From JBBATK01 sp044224515 (GTDB lineage Bacteria > Bacteroidota > Ignavibacteria > Kapaibacteriales > NICIL-2): 64,000 bases of DNA. The stretch spans positions 62,001 through 126,000 of the forward strand of contig JBGAKH010000005.1 of assembly GCA_044224515.1 (NCBI GenBank), in the 5' to 3' direction. A model generated the notes under the pieces. It did not search any database. It was given only the letters and a program-made list of their open reading frames with translations, and was not told the origin of the DNA. Shown piece after piece: positions 33,424 through 42,781 of the stretch (the stretch's first letter is position 1; every line of letters begins with the position of its first letter). The translations under genes were made by a program, and so were the position numbers.

Positions 33424-34800
33424 ATGTCTTTCAGTTCTCTCGCAGCTATGAGCGTACGTCTTCTTCAGCTTGGTATCTTCTTCTTGGCAAGCCTTGCCGC
33501 ACACTCCCAAAGTCAAACTCAACTCAGCGGCGATGCCCGAGTCTTCAGTTTGGACCAGTGTCTCAAAATCGCCTTAGAGAATAGCTACGAGGTTCGTGGC
33601 GCGCAAGCAACGTATCAATTGCAGGTTGCATCACTCAACCAAAGCTTTGGAGCGTACCTGCCATCTCTGGATGCAAACGTGGGTTACTCTCGCTCGTTGA
33701 ATAGTACCAATACGTACAATTTTGGCGGACAGGTCATCACCCTTCCGAACAGCGAACCAAACTCCTATACCATGGGTGCCTCAGCATCGTACTTGCTCTT
33801 CAACGGGTTTTCGCGTGAGGCGAATTACTCGCGCGCGCAGCAAGACGTTGACGCGGCGGAACTCAGTCTGCGCAGAACCCGACAAAGCGTTTCTGCCGGT
33901 GTACGTTCAGCGTACTTGTCCGTCTTGAAAGCAATGCAGGTCACGAAAATCCGACAAGAGAACGTTGAGCTGGGAAAAAAGGAAGTTGAGCGTGCGCGTG
34001 CGCTTTATGAAGCCGGTAGAACTGCTGTCGGAACTGTTTATAGTCAAGAGGCTGATTTAGGTTCCCGTGAAATAGATTTGATCAGCGCCCAGAATGCTGA
34101 GAATCAGGCAAAGGCCCAGCTTCTCAGTGCAATGGCAGTTCCACCCGATACACGATCCGAGTTTCTTGAATCTTCATTTGCTCCCTCAGTGGAAGATAAG
34201 AGTCTTACGGACTTCCGTCGAGACATCGGTCCTTACAATAATGCCATTCAATCAGCGCTTACTTCGAGAGCTGACTATAGAGCGGCACTTCTCCGCATCG
34301 CTTCTGCAGAAAACGGTGTTCGTTCTGCAAAGGGTGGATACTATCCTAACGTCAATGCAAGTGGCGGTTGGTCGAGCTCAAGTGCAAACACCTTCGGAGA
34401 AAATAGTCGATACTATGTGGCAATGAACATGAACATTCCATTCTTCGACAATTTCTCCACCACGACGGCAGTACAAACAGCTCGCATACAAGTCACACAA
34501 AAAGAATTGGATCGCGCGCTTGCAGAACAGAAGATGCGTTCCGAAGTGCAGATAGCGTTTCTCAATCTCGACGCCGCAGAAAAACAGCTCGACGTTTCGA
34601 AGAGGGCAGTCCGTTCGGCTACTCAGAATTTCGATGCGACAAAGGAACGTTTTGCCGTAGGTGCTGCAACTCAACTTGAGTATCAGACAGCCAACCAACA
34701 GCTTATCAATGCTCGTATTAACCAAGTAAGTATCGTGTACAGTTACTATGATGCTCAGGTTCAACTTCGCTCCGCAATCGGAACCTTGGCAGAGAATTGA
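33424..34800 (+). CDS. Outer membrane efflux protein, TolC family
   Basis: The mature protein (about 430 residues after a signal peptide ending SLAAHSQ) has the two-repeat coiled-coil layout of TolC channels. FSLDQCLKIALENSYEV opens the first repeat and RADYRAALLRIASAENGVRSAKGGYYPNV the second. I chose the ATG at 33424 (458 residues); an earlier TTG at 33403 is possible. It is the first gene of a complete tripartite transporter (adaptor, ATPase and two permeases) and is divergent from hprK. Confidence 0.93.
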   Translation: MSFSSLAAMSVRLLQLGIFFLASLAAHSQSQTQLSGDARVFSLDQCLKIALENSYEVRGAQATYQLQVASLNQSFGAYLPSLDANVGYSRSLNSTNTYNFGGQVITLPNSEPNSYTMGASASYLLFNGFSREANYSRAQQDVDAAELSLRRTRQSVSAGVRSAYLSVLKAMQVTKIRQENVELGKKEVERARALYEAGRTAVGTVYSQEADLGSREIDLISAQNAENQAKAQLLSAMAVPPDTRSEFLESSFAPSVEDKSLTDFRRDIGPYNNAIQSALTSRADYRAALLRIASAENGVRSAKGGYYPNVNASGGWSSSSANTFGENSRYYVAMNMNIPFFDNFSTTTAVQTARIQVTQKELDRALAEQKMRSEVQIAFLNLDAAEKQLDVSKRAVRSATQNFDATKERFAVGAATQLEYQTANQQLINARINQVSIVYSYYDAQVQLRSAIGTLAEN

Positions 34801-34878
34801 TAGTGCATCGGATACTGTTCGCTCCGCAATACAATTGGAGCTGTGTTGTAGATCCGTGTCCTATGACGTGATTAGTCC

Positions 34879-34897
34879 GCAGCAGCGAAGCTGCTGC
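34879..34897 (+). promoter_or_regulatory. Intercistronic hairpin after tolC-like gene
   Basis: GCAGCAGC (34879-34886) and GCTGCTGC (34890-34897) form a perfect 8-bp stem with a GAA tetraloop-like loop. There is no T-run. It lies in the 134-bp gap before the adaptor gene and may set relative expression. Confidence 0.4.
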
Positions 34898-34934
34898 ATA
34901 AACAAGAGAATTCTAACTCCTCATTCAAGTTGCT

Positions 34935-36206
34935 ATGGCCAAGAAATCGAATAAACGCGTGTGGATAGCAGTAGGCAGCGTTGTTACCTTGCTTATTATA
35001 GCTGTTGCGATGTTTGTCATGAAGACGCGCGACAGTGCGACCAAAGTTCAGGTAGAGAAGATATCACGTCGCACCATAACCCAAACCGTATCGGCAATCG
35101 GAAAGATTCAGCCGGAGACCGAAGTGAAAATCTCTTCGGAAGCCAGTGGTGAAATCATCTTTCTTGGGGCGAAAGAAGGCGATGCAGTACGCAAAGGACA
35201 ACTCCTCGCGCGCATCAAGCCGGACTTGGTCGAAACACAATTGGACCAATACAAAGCAACCCTGAAGGCATCGGAAGTTGCCATCGAAATTGCCAAAGTT
35301 GAGATGGACAGATCTGAAGCCGAGCTGAAGCGCGTCAATGCGCTCTATGCAAAAGAGTATGCATCGAAGCAGGACATGGAAGTTGCAAAGGCAGCATATG
35401 ATCGCGCCGGCGGACAATACCAAAGCGCGCTCAGTGACCGTGCTCGTAATCAAGCCGCACTGAAGCAAATACAAGTATCTCTGTCTCGCACTTCATTATT
35501 CTCGCCAATAGACGGAACGCTCACCAAGTTGGATGTTGAAAATGGTGAGAAGGTAGTGGGAACGGCACAGATGCAGGGAACCGAGATGATGCGCATCTCA
35601 GATCTCAACATCATGAATGCGATCGTGGACGTCGATGAAAACGATGTTGTGAAAGTTAAGCTGGGTGATACCACACGGGTTCGTATCGATGCCTTCCCCA
35701 ATAGAGTGTTCAGTGGCTACGTGTATGAAATCTCCCATTCACCAAAACAAAAAGGTATTGGTACACAGGACGAAGTCATCGATTTCGAAGTAAAGATCAG
35801 ATTGATCGACAAAGAAATCGCACTACGTCCGGGAATGAGTTGTAACGTCGAAATCGAAACCGATACCCGAGCGAACGTCTTATCCGTTCCACTGCAGTCC
35901 GTGACGATCAGAGCTGATGATCAAAAGAAAGAGAACGACAAACCGGGAAATGAAATCAAGACCGAGAAGGTAGGCGAGGAAAAACAAAGAGACCAACGTC
36001 CTCCGCAAGTCGTCTTCATAGTTGACAACAATAAGGTCAAGCAGATCAAAGTAGAGACAGGAATCAGCGACAAAGGCTACATTGAAGTAACCAGTGGAGT
36101 TCAAGAAGGACAAGTAATAGTCTCGGGTTCTTACAATACGATTTCAAAAGTTTTGGCAGACGATATGAAAATTCAGATCGACTCTGTACAAAAGAAAAAG
36201 AAGTAA
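34935..36206 (+). CDS. Periplasmic adaptor of a MacAB-type transporter
   Basis: The 423-residue protein has an N-terminal membrane anchor (WIAVGSVVTLLIIAVAMFVM), a lipoyl/biotinyl-like half (VKISSEASGEIIFLGAKEGDAVRKGQLLARI), a helical hairpin (about 105-190), the second half (TSLFSPIDGTLTKLDVENGEKV) and a beta-barrel. Unusual is a highly charged insert of about 30 residues (DDQKKENDKPG ... KQRDQRP, about residues 325-355) inside the membrane-proximal domain. It follows the TolC-like gene and precedes the ATPase, so it bridges the two. Confidence 0.92.
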   Translation: MAKKSNKRVWIAVGSVVTLLIIAVAMFVMKTRDSATKVQVEKISRRTITQTVSAIGKIQPETEVKISSEASGEIIFLGAKEGDAVRKGQLLARIKPDLVETQLDQYKATLKASEVAIEIAKVEMDRSEAELKRVNALYAKEYASKQDMEVAKAAYDRAGGQYQSALSDRARNQAALKQIQVSLSRTSLFSPIDGTLTKLDVENGEKVVGTAQMQGTEMMRISDLNIMNAIVDVDENDVVKVKLGDTTRVRIDAFPNRVFSGYVYEISHSPKQKGIGTQDEVIDFEVKIRLIDKEIALRPGMSCNVEIETDTRANVLSVPLQSVTIRADDQKKENDKPGNEIKTEKVGEEKQRDQRPPQVVFIVDNNKVKQIKVETGISDKGYIEVTSGVQEGQVIVSGSYNTISKVLADDMKIQIDSVQKKKK

Positions 36207-36261
36207 AGTCTCGTTCGACAGCTGAAACGATATCCAAACCACGCACTTAGGTCGATCCTCT

Positions 36262-37014
36262 ATGTCAGAACATCTTATTGATCTTAAAAACATTTCTCGT
36301 AGCTACGACATGGGCGGCGAAACCGTGCATGCCCTGCGCGATATTACGCTGCGAATAGATCGAAATGAATATGTGGCTATTATGGGGCCTTCAGGTTCCG
36401 GGAAGTCAACGTTGATGAATATGATCGGCTGCCTGGATAGTCCGACCGGTGGTAGTTATTTCTTGAACGGTCAGGACGTCAGTACGATGGATGACTCCGG
36501 GTTGGCTGAAGTTCGAAATCGACAAATAGGTTTTGTGTTTCAGACCTTTCTGCTCTTGCCTCGTGCAACGACGTTGAAGAATGTCGAGTTACCCTTGGTC
36601 TATGCCGGTGTTGGTGCTGAAGAGCGACGTCGCCGCGCTGAAGAAGCGCTGAAAGGGGTTGGCCTGGCTGATCGTATGGGTCACAAGCCTAATGAGCTCT
36701 CAGGTGGTCAACGTCAACGTGTTGCCATCGCTCGAGCCCTAGTTGCCAATCCGGCGCTCATCCTGGCAGACGAACCAACAGGAAACCTTGATTCAAAAAC
36801 GAGCGTCGAGATTATGCGCTGGTTCGAGAAAATCTGGAGACAAGGCAATACGGTTATTCTGGTTACCCACGAAGACGATGTGGCGCAGTATGCTCGTCGA
36901 ATCATTCGCATACGCGACGGAAATGTTGAAAGCGACACCGTAAATCCGCATCCTCGCAGTGCAGGCGACGAAGCAACGACGAATACAGATAGAGCTCAGC
37001 CCACTGCTGAATAG
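36262..37014 (+). CDS. ABC transporter ATPase, MacB/LolD type
   Basis: The 250-residue ATPase has GPSGSGKST (Walker A, about 45-53), the Q-loop, LSGGQRQRVAIARAL (signature), LADEPTGNLD (Walker B and D-loop) and VTHED (H-loop). The spacing and sequence fit the LolD/MacB ATPases, here as a separate protein that pairs with the two permeases downstream. The last 25 residues are a polar tail. Confidence 0.95.
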   Translation: MSEHLIDLKNISRSYDMGGETVHALRDITLRIDRNEYVAIMGPSGSGKSTLMNMIGCLDSPTGGSYFLNGQDVSTMDDSGLAEVRNRQIGFVFQTFLLLPRATTLKNVELPLVYAGVGAEERRRRAEEALKGVGLADRMGHKPNELSGGQRQRVAIARALVANPALILADEPTGNLDSKTSVEIMRWFEKIWRQGNTVILVTHEDDVAQYARRIIRIRDGNVESDTVNPHPRSAGDEATTNTDRAQPTAE

Positions 37015-37092
37015 CGGGCCCGTCCTCTGTGTTTGTGCTATCCTGAGCTCAGAACTGTATTGCATTGAGAGTTGGCGTTACACTAAGATTGT

Positions 37093-38340
37093 ATGATCAA
37101 GAACATTGACTACATAGAGAGTTTTCGAATAGCGGCGGACGCATTGAAGCAAAACAAGCTGCGCTCTATTTTGACTGCCTTGGGAATCGTGATTGGTATC
37201 GCGATTGTTACGCTCATGGGCTGGGCTCTCAATAGTTTGGACGCTGCATGGGAGTCTACCATCAACATCCTCGGCAATGACATGCTGTATGTTGACAAAT
37301 GGCAGTGGGCCGGGGGCTCGAATTGGCGGACCACCATGGCTCGCAAGAACATTAGCATTCAACAGGCAGAAGAGTTGATAAAGCGATTGAACAGCGCTGA
37401 GCTTGCAGTTCCCATGAGTTCATTATGGGGTCGCACGCTCATCTATCGTGACCTAAAAGCAAGCGGCTTTACGGTAACCGGAACGCGAGCAACCTATGCA
37501 CAAACACCTGCCGGCGATGTTGCAAACGGACGATTCTTCTCCGAAACGGAAGATCGCTACCGACAAAACGTGGTCGTGATCGGATATGGAATTCAAAAGC
37601 TCTTCTTTCCCAATGTCGATCCAGTAGGAGAAATTCTGAAAATCAATGGCGTACAGTTTAGCATCATCGGCGTGATTCCGAAACGCGGCACTGCATTGAT
37701 GGATTTCGTCGACAACCAGGTGTTTATTCCCATGAGCTCCTTTTTTGCATTGTACGGTGCAAATGTGCGCTCCGTATCGATTGCCGTCAAAGCTGGCTCT
37801 CCGGATCGTCTGGATGACGTTCGCTCGGAAACGATTGGTATGATGCGAATGGTGCGTGGCCTGGAGCCATCGCAGGATGATGACTTCTCTATCAACGAAA
37901 CGCAGATGTTTCGAGATCAAGTCGCTCGCTTGCGCGTCGTGATCTGGGGTGTTGGTCTGTTCCTCACGATGATGAGTTTCTTCGTGGGAATGATCGGCAT
38001 TATGAATGTGATGTTAGTTTCCGTAACGGAGCGTACTCGTGAAATAGGAATTCGCAAAGCGATTGGCGCTACGAAGACTTCAATACTCCTGCAATTCTTG
38101 TTAGAGGCAGCGATGCTCTGCGTTGCCGGCGCCATTGCTGCTATCCTCATTTGTATGGTGTTGGCATTGGTTATTTACCTCATCTTTAACGATAAATTGG
38201 CTTTCCTGACACCTTACGTTCCGCCACAAATTTTGGTGATCTCAATTGTCGTCTCTGTTGCCGTTGGTGTACTTGCCGGACTGTTTCCTGCAATCCGCGC
38301 CGCATCCATGAATCCCGTTGAAGCCTTGCGCTATGAGTAG
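37093..38340 (+). CDS. MacB-like ABC permease, first of two
   Basis: The 415-residue protein has one N-terminal membrane helix (ILTALGIVIGIAIVTLMG), a periplasmic domain of about 230 residues, and three C-terminal helices with the FtsX motif GIMNVMLVSVTERTREIGIRKAIGA. It is shorter than MacB itself, which carries a fused ATPase. A second, related permease starts 15 bp downstream, so the transporter is probably a heterodimer of permeases. Confidence 0.93.
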   Translation: MIKNIDYIESFRIAADALKQNKLRSILTALGIVIGIAIVTLMGWALNSLDAAWESTINILGNDMLYVDKWQWAGGSNWRTTMARKNISIQQAEELIKRLNSAELAVPMSSLWGRTLIYRDLKASGFTVTGTRATYAQTPAGDVANGRFFSETEDRYRQNVVVIGYGIQKLFFPNVDPVGEILKINGVQFSIIGVIPKRGTALMDFVDNQVFIPMSSFFALYGANVRSVSIAVKAGSPDRLDDVRSETIGMMRMVRGLEPSQDDDFSINETQMFRDQVARLRVVIWGVGLFLTMMSFFVGMIGIMNVMLVSVTERTREIGIRKAIGATKTSILLQFLLEAAMLCVAGAIAAILICMVLALVIYLIFNDKLAFLTPYVPPQILVISIVVSVAVGVLAGLFPAIRAASMNPVEALRYE

Positions 38341-38355
38341 GCCCTGGAGCTGAGT

Positions 38356-39585
38356 ATGAACTACCTAGAGATTATCATATCATCCATCTCATCGCTTCGC
38401 GCAAACCTGCTTCGAAGTATACTCACTTTGCTTAGTATAGCTCTTGGGACTTTTGCTATCATGTCGGTTGGCATAGCCACAAGTACGCTCAGCAGCTCCG
38501 TGCTAGGTGCGATCGATGAAGTCGGCGGTAACTCGTTTGTGATACAGAGATTCCCGAGTATCAATATGGGACACAGCTGGAGAAAGCTTCAGAAGAGACC
38601 AATTATAGGAGTGCAACAAGCGCAAGAGTACAAGCGTCGCATAGGTGCAGCTGCTATTGTGTCCATAGCTGATGAAGATCCGAACAAAGTCATCAAGAGT
38701 GGAAATCTTAGCACGGACCCCGATGTGATGATCTGGGGCTCCGATGAAAACTACTTTCGCTTGCGTAACAAGAACGTGTCTGAAGGACGCATCATTCTCG
38801 ACGAGGATAACCACAGTTCTCGTATGGTGGCAGTTATAGGCAATGACGTTAAAGTTAAGCTCTTTCCCTTTGGCTCTGCCATTGGTCAGCATATTACAAT
38901 CGATAACTATCGATTCGAAGTGATCGGGGTCTTAGAGCCCTCCGGTGCTGTGCTGGGTCAGAGTCAGGACAACCAAGTCTTTATTCCCTTGCAAGTCTAT
39001 ATCAAAGGTTTTGCCAACGACTCGCACTTCTCTGCGACAATCACGGTGAAAGCTGTTGATGCTGAAGCTTTCAAATCGGTCTTCGATGAATCAATCGGCT
39101 TGATGCGTATGATTCGTTCCTGTAAACCTTGGGAAGAAAACTCTTTTGAGATAGAAGACAACTCCACAGTGAAGGAGCAGTTCCAAGCCTTCATTGACGC
39201 CATTAGTTACTTCGGCGCTTTCATCGCCTCGTTTGCTCTTGCAGCCGCGGGTGTGGGAATCATGAACATCATGCTTATCAGCGTAAAAGAAAGAACACGA
39301 GAAATCGGTATTCGCAAAGCTGTTGGAGCGAAGAATCGCTCGATACTTTCTCAGTTTCTTGTTGAAGCGGTGACCTTGTGTCAACTTGGTGGACTCATTG
39401 GAATCGGTGGAGGAGTTGTTGTCATTGGTGTGATGACAGTGCTGACTCCTATTCACTTCACCTTTCCATTGCTCTGGGTGATGCTCAGTATTGCATTCTG
39501 TACGGTAATCGGGCTGGCTTTTGGCGCCTACCCGGCCTGGAAAGCAGCGCAATTGGATCCAATTGAAGCACTACGATACGAGTAA
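38356..39585 (+). CDS. MacB-like ABC permease, second of two
   Basis: The 409-residue protein is a paralogue of its neighbour with the same topology: an N-terminal helix (ILTLLSIALGTFAIMSVG), a periplasmic domain, and the C-terminal three helices with GIMNIMLISVKERTREIGIRKAVGA. The two differ strongly in the periplasmic part. A 12-bp tandem repeat begins about 15 bp after its stop. Confidence 0.93.
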   Translation: MNYLEIIISSISSLRANLLRSILTLLSIALGTFAIMSVGIATSTLSSSVLGAIDEVGGNSFVIQRFPSINMGHSWRKLQKRPIIGVQQAQEYKRRIGAAAIVSIADEDPNKVIKSGNLSTDPDVMIWGSDENYFRLRNKNVSEGRIILDEDNHSSRMVAVIGNDVKVKLFPFGSAIGQHITIDNYRFEVIGVLEPSGAVLGQSQDNQVFIPLQVYIKGFANDSHFSATITVKAVDAEAFKSVFDESIGLMRMIRSCKPWEENSFEIEDNSTVKEQFQAFIDAISYFGAFIASFALAAAGVGIMNIMLISVKERTREIGIRKAVGAKNRSILSQFLVEAVTLCQLGGLIGIGGGVVVIGVMTVLTPIHFTFPLLWVMLSIAFCTVIGLAFGAYPAWKAAQLDPIEALRYE

Positions 39586-39600
39586 GCCTCTATCCCGATT

Positions 39601-39708
39601 TAGATTACGGCGAGAATCACAGCGAAGATCACAGCGAAGATCACAGCGAAGATCACAACCTAGATACCAACGTAGATCACAACGGAGATCTCAATGTAGA
39701 TTTCGCGT
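39601..39708 (+). repeat. 12-bp tandem repeat (minisatellite)
   Basis: About nine 12-bp units with consensus AAGATCACAGCG run from 39601 to about 39708. The central three or four copies are nearly identical and the outer ones decay (for example TAGATACCAACG). It lies directly downstream of the second permease gene. No protein-coding frame across the repeat looks real. Confidence 0.85.
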
Positions 39709-39976
39709 AGCCGTTTGTGTTCCTCCTCTGAGTCTTTGTTTTATGCGTGTCGCTTCGCGCCACGCTAGTTCACAATCGAGTCGGATTACTGTCATTACGA
39801 CGCTCACCGGACTACGTGATACGTGCAGGAGTGTAGCGTTTCATCGTCCAATGAATGGCAAGTTGCCTGGTGGCTGAATTGATGGAAAGCTAAACAGGGT
39901 GTAGCGATTCTGAACCAACTACTTCTTCGTCATACTGCGTGTCTATGAGGGGAGAATTGAACAGGTATTTGGTCTC
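39709..39976 (+). other. Gap between the transporter operon and the next minus-strand gene
   Basis: Beyond the tandem repeat I see no gene and no terminator. With the repeat the gene-free stretch is 391 bp, between genes that converge. Confidence 0.5.
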
Positions 39977-40753
39977 TTAAGGTCGCGAACCGATGACTAC
40001 GTGCTTCCGAAAGAAAATGCTCTCACCCACGCGAGCCTCCAGAACATAATCTCCATCAGCCAGCTCCTTGCCTGCGTCGTTGCGCAGGTTCCATGTGACA
40101 GAGTATTGTCCGGGCTGCTGTACCTTTTTTAGCAGTGTTGCGACGACACTTGCGGCTGTCGAGTACACGACAATCACGACAGCAGAACTTTGCTTGACTT
40201 CATACTGCAAGGTTGGGCTAACATCTTCTGTTAAACCAAGGACGGTACCAATCTGTTCGAAAGTGGCACTTAAGTTTTGCGTGCTATTTGGACGATACAA
40301 GCCAGCATCCATCGCGCGCTCGATAGTGAGTTGTCTATTCACCGACTCAACCGGATCGGCTCGTAGCAGTTCTTGACGAATAGTCATGTTGCGTAGAGCC
40401 GTTTGCCACGGGGATTCTTGCAAGCTGCGTCTCAGGATAGCAAGATTGGACCACGCTTTGGCGGCATCGATGGCGAGTCGCGTTTTAGGCGACATCTTTA
40501 TGCGTAACGCGCGGAAGTAATTGGAATCTTGCACCGCCGTGTACGGATAGTCTGTTATGCGTGAACCTCCCGGCAGCGAGTCAACAAGCATGTTTACAGG
40601 GTGCTGCATCGTATCTGCACGAATCACTTCTTCAGGTTTAAGAACTTTGGGTATCTGCGGGATGGGGTTGTCTTCTACCCTGTGGACTTGTGCCGTGAGG
40701 ACGGTGGCGTTGAGACAAAGGAGGAGAATCGCTATTCCGGGCGACACATTCAT
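39977..40753 (-). CDS. Secreted protein with a FlgD-like C-terminal Ig domain
   Basis: The signal peptide IAILLLCLNATVLTAQ is at the N-terminus of a 258-residue protein. The last 85 residues (VVIVVYSTAASVVATL, GQYSVTWNLRND, DGDYVLEA) match the FlgD-like immunoglobulin fold that is common at the ends of secreted proteins in Bacteroidota and related groups, where it can serve type IX secretion or cell-surface sorting. The middle is helical and unrecognised. I chose the ATG at 40753; the frame extends nine codons further upstream. Confidence 0.7.
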   Translation of the reverse strand: MNVSPGIAILLLCLNATVLTAQVHRVEDNPIPQIPKVLKPEEVIRADTMQHPVNMLVDSLPGGSRITDYPYTAVQDSNYFRALRIKMSPKTRLAIDAAKAWSNLAILRRSLQESPWQTALRNMTIRQELLRADPVESVNRQLTIERAMDAGLYRPNSTQNLSATFEQIGTVLGLTEDVSPTLQYEVKQSSAVVIVVYSTAASVVATLLKKVQQPGQYSVTWNLRNDAGKELADGDYVLEARVGESIFFRKHVVIGSRP

Positions 40754-40779
40754 GCAGGCTGAGGACGTGATAAGGCACA

Positions 40780-40817
40780 AAAAAAAACAACCGACGCTGA
40801 TACTCAGCGTCGGTTGT
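40780..40817 (-). terminator. Terminator of the rpsA gene (minus strand)
   Basis: On the minus strand a perfect 14-bp stem (40817-40804 with 40800-40787) around a 3-nt loop is followed by a run of T formed by the A-tract at 40779-40786. It lies 32 bp after the rpsA stop and just upstream of the next gene. Confidence 0.9.
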
Positions 40818-40848
40818 CAGACGGATCAATATAGAAATTGTTTGGGGA

Positions 40849-42393
40849 TCACGACTTGCCGAACAGATTATTCTTTTCGGAGTCGGAGAGAAGATCTGCC
40901 AACGAGAAGTTTGAATCTGCTTTAGCCTCAGCTTCACGAGGTACGCGTGCGCGCGGTTCGCGATCCTCACGAGGTGCACGACGGTCGCGGCCACCTTCAC
41001 GTGACGAACCGAAGATCGCTTCGTTCGGATCTACCTTCGGAGCTAAAATCAATGACTCGTCGTCTTGATTGATGTCGGCAATAACAACTGACAGCATATC
41101 GCCTACATTGTAAGGAATGCGCTTGCCACGCATTACGTCGCGCATTTTGGAACGCGGCATGAAGCCATCGAATTCACCACCAATGGTGATGACTGCGCCC
41201 TGACCCATAACCTGCTTGACAACGCCGGTTGTTTCGGCGCCCAAGGGGAACTTCTCTGTGATGCCTTTCCAAGGGCTGTCAGAAAGACGCTTAATGGACA
41301 AACCGACTTGCTTCTTCTCTGCAGACACGTCGACTACCATCACTTCAATCTCTTGTTCAACACTGACAACCTCAGAAGGGTGCCCGGTGCGCTTTGTCCA
41401 CGACAACTCGCTCACGCGCAACAGACCTTCAATGCCCTTCTTGAGTTCAATGAAGGCACCGAAGTCGTTAATGCGGCGAACAACGCCCTTATGCTTTGAG
41501 CCCTTGGGGAATTCAGTCTCAACGCTTGTCCACGGTGATTCTTCAAACTCCTTGGTGCTCAATGCAATCTTGTCTTTCTCGGTGTCGATCTCGATGATCT
41601 TTGCTTTCACTTGATCACCACGCTTGAATACATTGTGAGGATTCTCAACACGCTGGTGTGAGATACGGCTGATGTGAATCAAACCATCGAATCCGCCGAT
41701 ATCGACGAATACGCCGAAGGGCATAATCGTGGAAACGGTTCCCTCAACAGTATCGCCAACCTTGATGTTCTTAAGGAAGTCAGCCTTGAGGATATTCTTA
41801 CGTGAAGCGATGATAGAAATCTTTCCGGTGTCATCCTTTTGGATTTCGAATACGTGTACCGGAATAGAACTACCAACAACGGCTTGAAGTTCATCATCCG
41901 TTGGCGTCTTTTTAATAAAGAACTGGGAAGCCGGAAGGAACAGTTTTACGTTGTCGAAGAGGACACGCAGACCACCACGTACGCGCTCTGCAACTTGTAC
42001 GTTGATGATTTCGCTGTTGTCTTTGGCTTGTTGGAGACGAGCCAAAATCTCATCGGTGATAACGACCGGTGCCGGTTTTGCAGCCTCTGCAGCCGGAGCT
42101 TCAGTGGCAGCCGATGCTTCAGAAGCAGCAGGTGCTTCCGAGCTTGCAGCAGGTACTTCAGCAGCAGCAGGAGCTTCAGCAGGAGCAGCCGGAGCTTCAT
42201 CTGCCACAGCAGTCGGTGCTGATGCTTCAGTAGGTTGTTGATTGTCAGCAGCCGCTGCATTGCTTGATTGGTCGGTAGTCGCCATCGCATCCGCAACGGG
42301 CACTGTGTTTTCTACAGCAGCAGGTGCTGTCTCCGGAACAGGACTGCCGGCTGCGGCGTCTGCTTCAGAGTAAAAGAAATCGCGCTCGTTCAT
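40849..42393 (-). CDS. rpsA: 30S ribosomal protein S1-like, four S1 domains with long acidic N-terminal tail
   Basis: S1 brings mRNA to the ribosome. The 514-residue protein has four S1 domains (about residues 130-200, 212-285, 295-375, 382-452); the second and third carry FGVFVDIGGFDGLIHISRIS and FGAFIELKKGIEGLLRVSEL. E. coli S1 has six. The first 110 residues are a tail of Ala, Pro, Glu and Ser (PAEAPAAAEVPAASSEAPAA). The last 60 residues are Arg/Asp-rich with REDREPRARVPRE. It is followed by a strong terminator and preceded by a 388-bp gap. Confidence 0.9.
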   Translation of the reverse strand: MNERDFFYSEADAAAGSPVPETAPAAVENTVPVADAMATTDQSSNAAAADNQQPTEASAPTAVADEAPAAPAEAPAAAEVPAASSEAPAASEASAATEAPAAEAAKPAPVVITDEILARLQQAKDNSEIINVQVAERVRGGLRVLFDNVKLFLPASQFFIKKTPTDDELQAVVGSSIPVHVFEIQKDDTGKISIIASRKNILKADFLKNIKVGDTVEGTVSTIMPFGVFVDIGGFDGLIHISRISHQRVENPHNVFKRGDQVKAKIIEIDTEKDKIALSTKEFEESPWTSVETEFPKGSKHKGVVRRINDFGAFIELKKGIEGLLRVSELSWTKRTGHPSEVVSVEQEIEVMVVDVSAEKKQVGLSIKRLSDSPWKGITEKFPLGAETTGVVKQVMGQGAVITIGGEFDGFMPRSKMRDVMRGKRIPYNVGDMLSVVIADINQDDESLILAPKVDPNEAIFGSSREGGRDRRAPREDREPRARVPREAEAKADSNFSLADLLSDSEKNNLFGKS

Positions 42394-42781
42394 AGAGAGT
42401 GTCTCCAGAAAAAGATTGAATAAAGAGTAGAGTGTATTGATTCTTCCGACGTTCCTGAGTATCGCGGAAGCAAATGGACTGCTAATATAGGTCGAAAGTG
42501 CCCAACCGTAAGCAAGTTTTCCACAAAGAATGATGTTGGGGAGGAAGCGATGCTAAGTCGCGAAATTCTTGGGAGAAGAGAGGATAACTGCAATAGATGA
42601 ACATAGTTTGCTTGCAAACCCGGGACAGTATCGTGTTCACACCCACATCCGGAACCCACTTTCTGCATACAACAGAGTCGTTCTTGGTGGCAACGAGCCG
42701 GCCCTGTCATCATGATGTTTTGCTATGTCAATAGCTCAAATAGACTTAGTGTTCGAAGGATAGGTACGTTCCGTTAGACTT
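42394..42781 (-). other. Gap upstream of the rpsA gene without a recognised element
   Basis: The region should hold the rpsA promoter on the minus strand. I searched for the Bacteroidota -7 element in that orientation and did not find a clear match. No gene, repeat or RNA signature is seen. Confidence 0.4.

Noticed and set aside
33403..33424. Promoter GATATTTG before the TolC-like gene
   Set aside because: It misses one base of TAnnTTTG, has no TTTG at the right distance and would leave almost no leader.
39521..39877. 118-residue frame across the 12-bp repeat (RRSQ repeats)
   Set aside because: It overlaps the end of the permease gene; the Arg-Ser-Gln repeat is only the translation of the minisatellite, with no start site or function visible.
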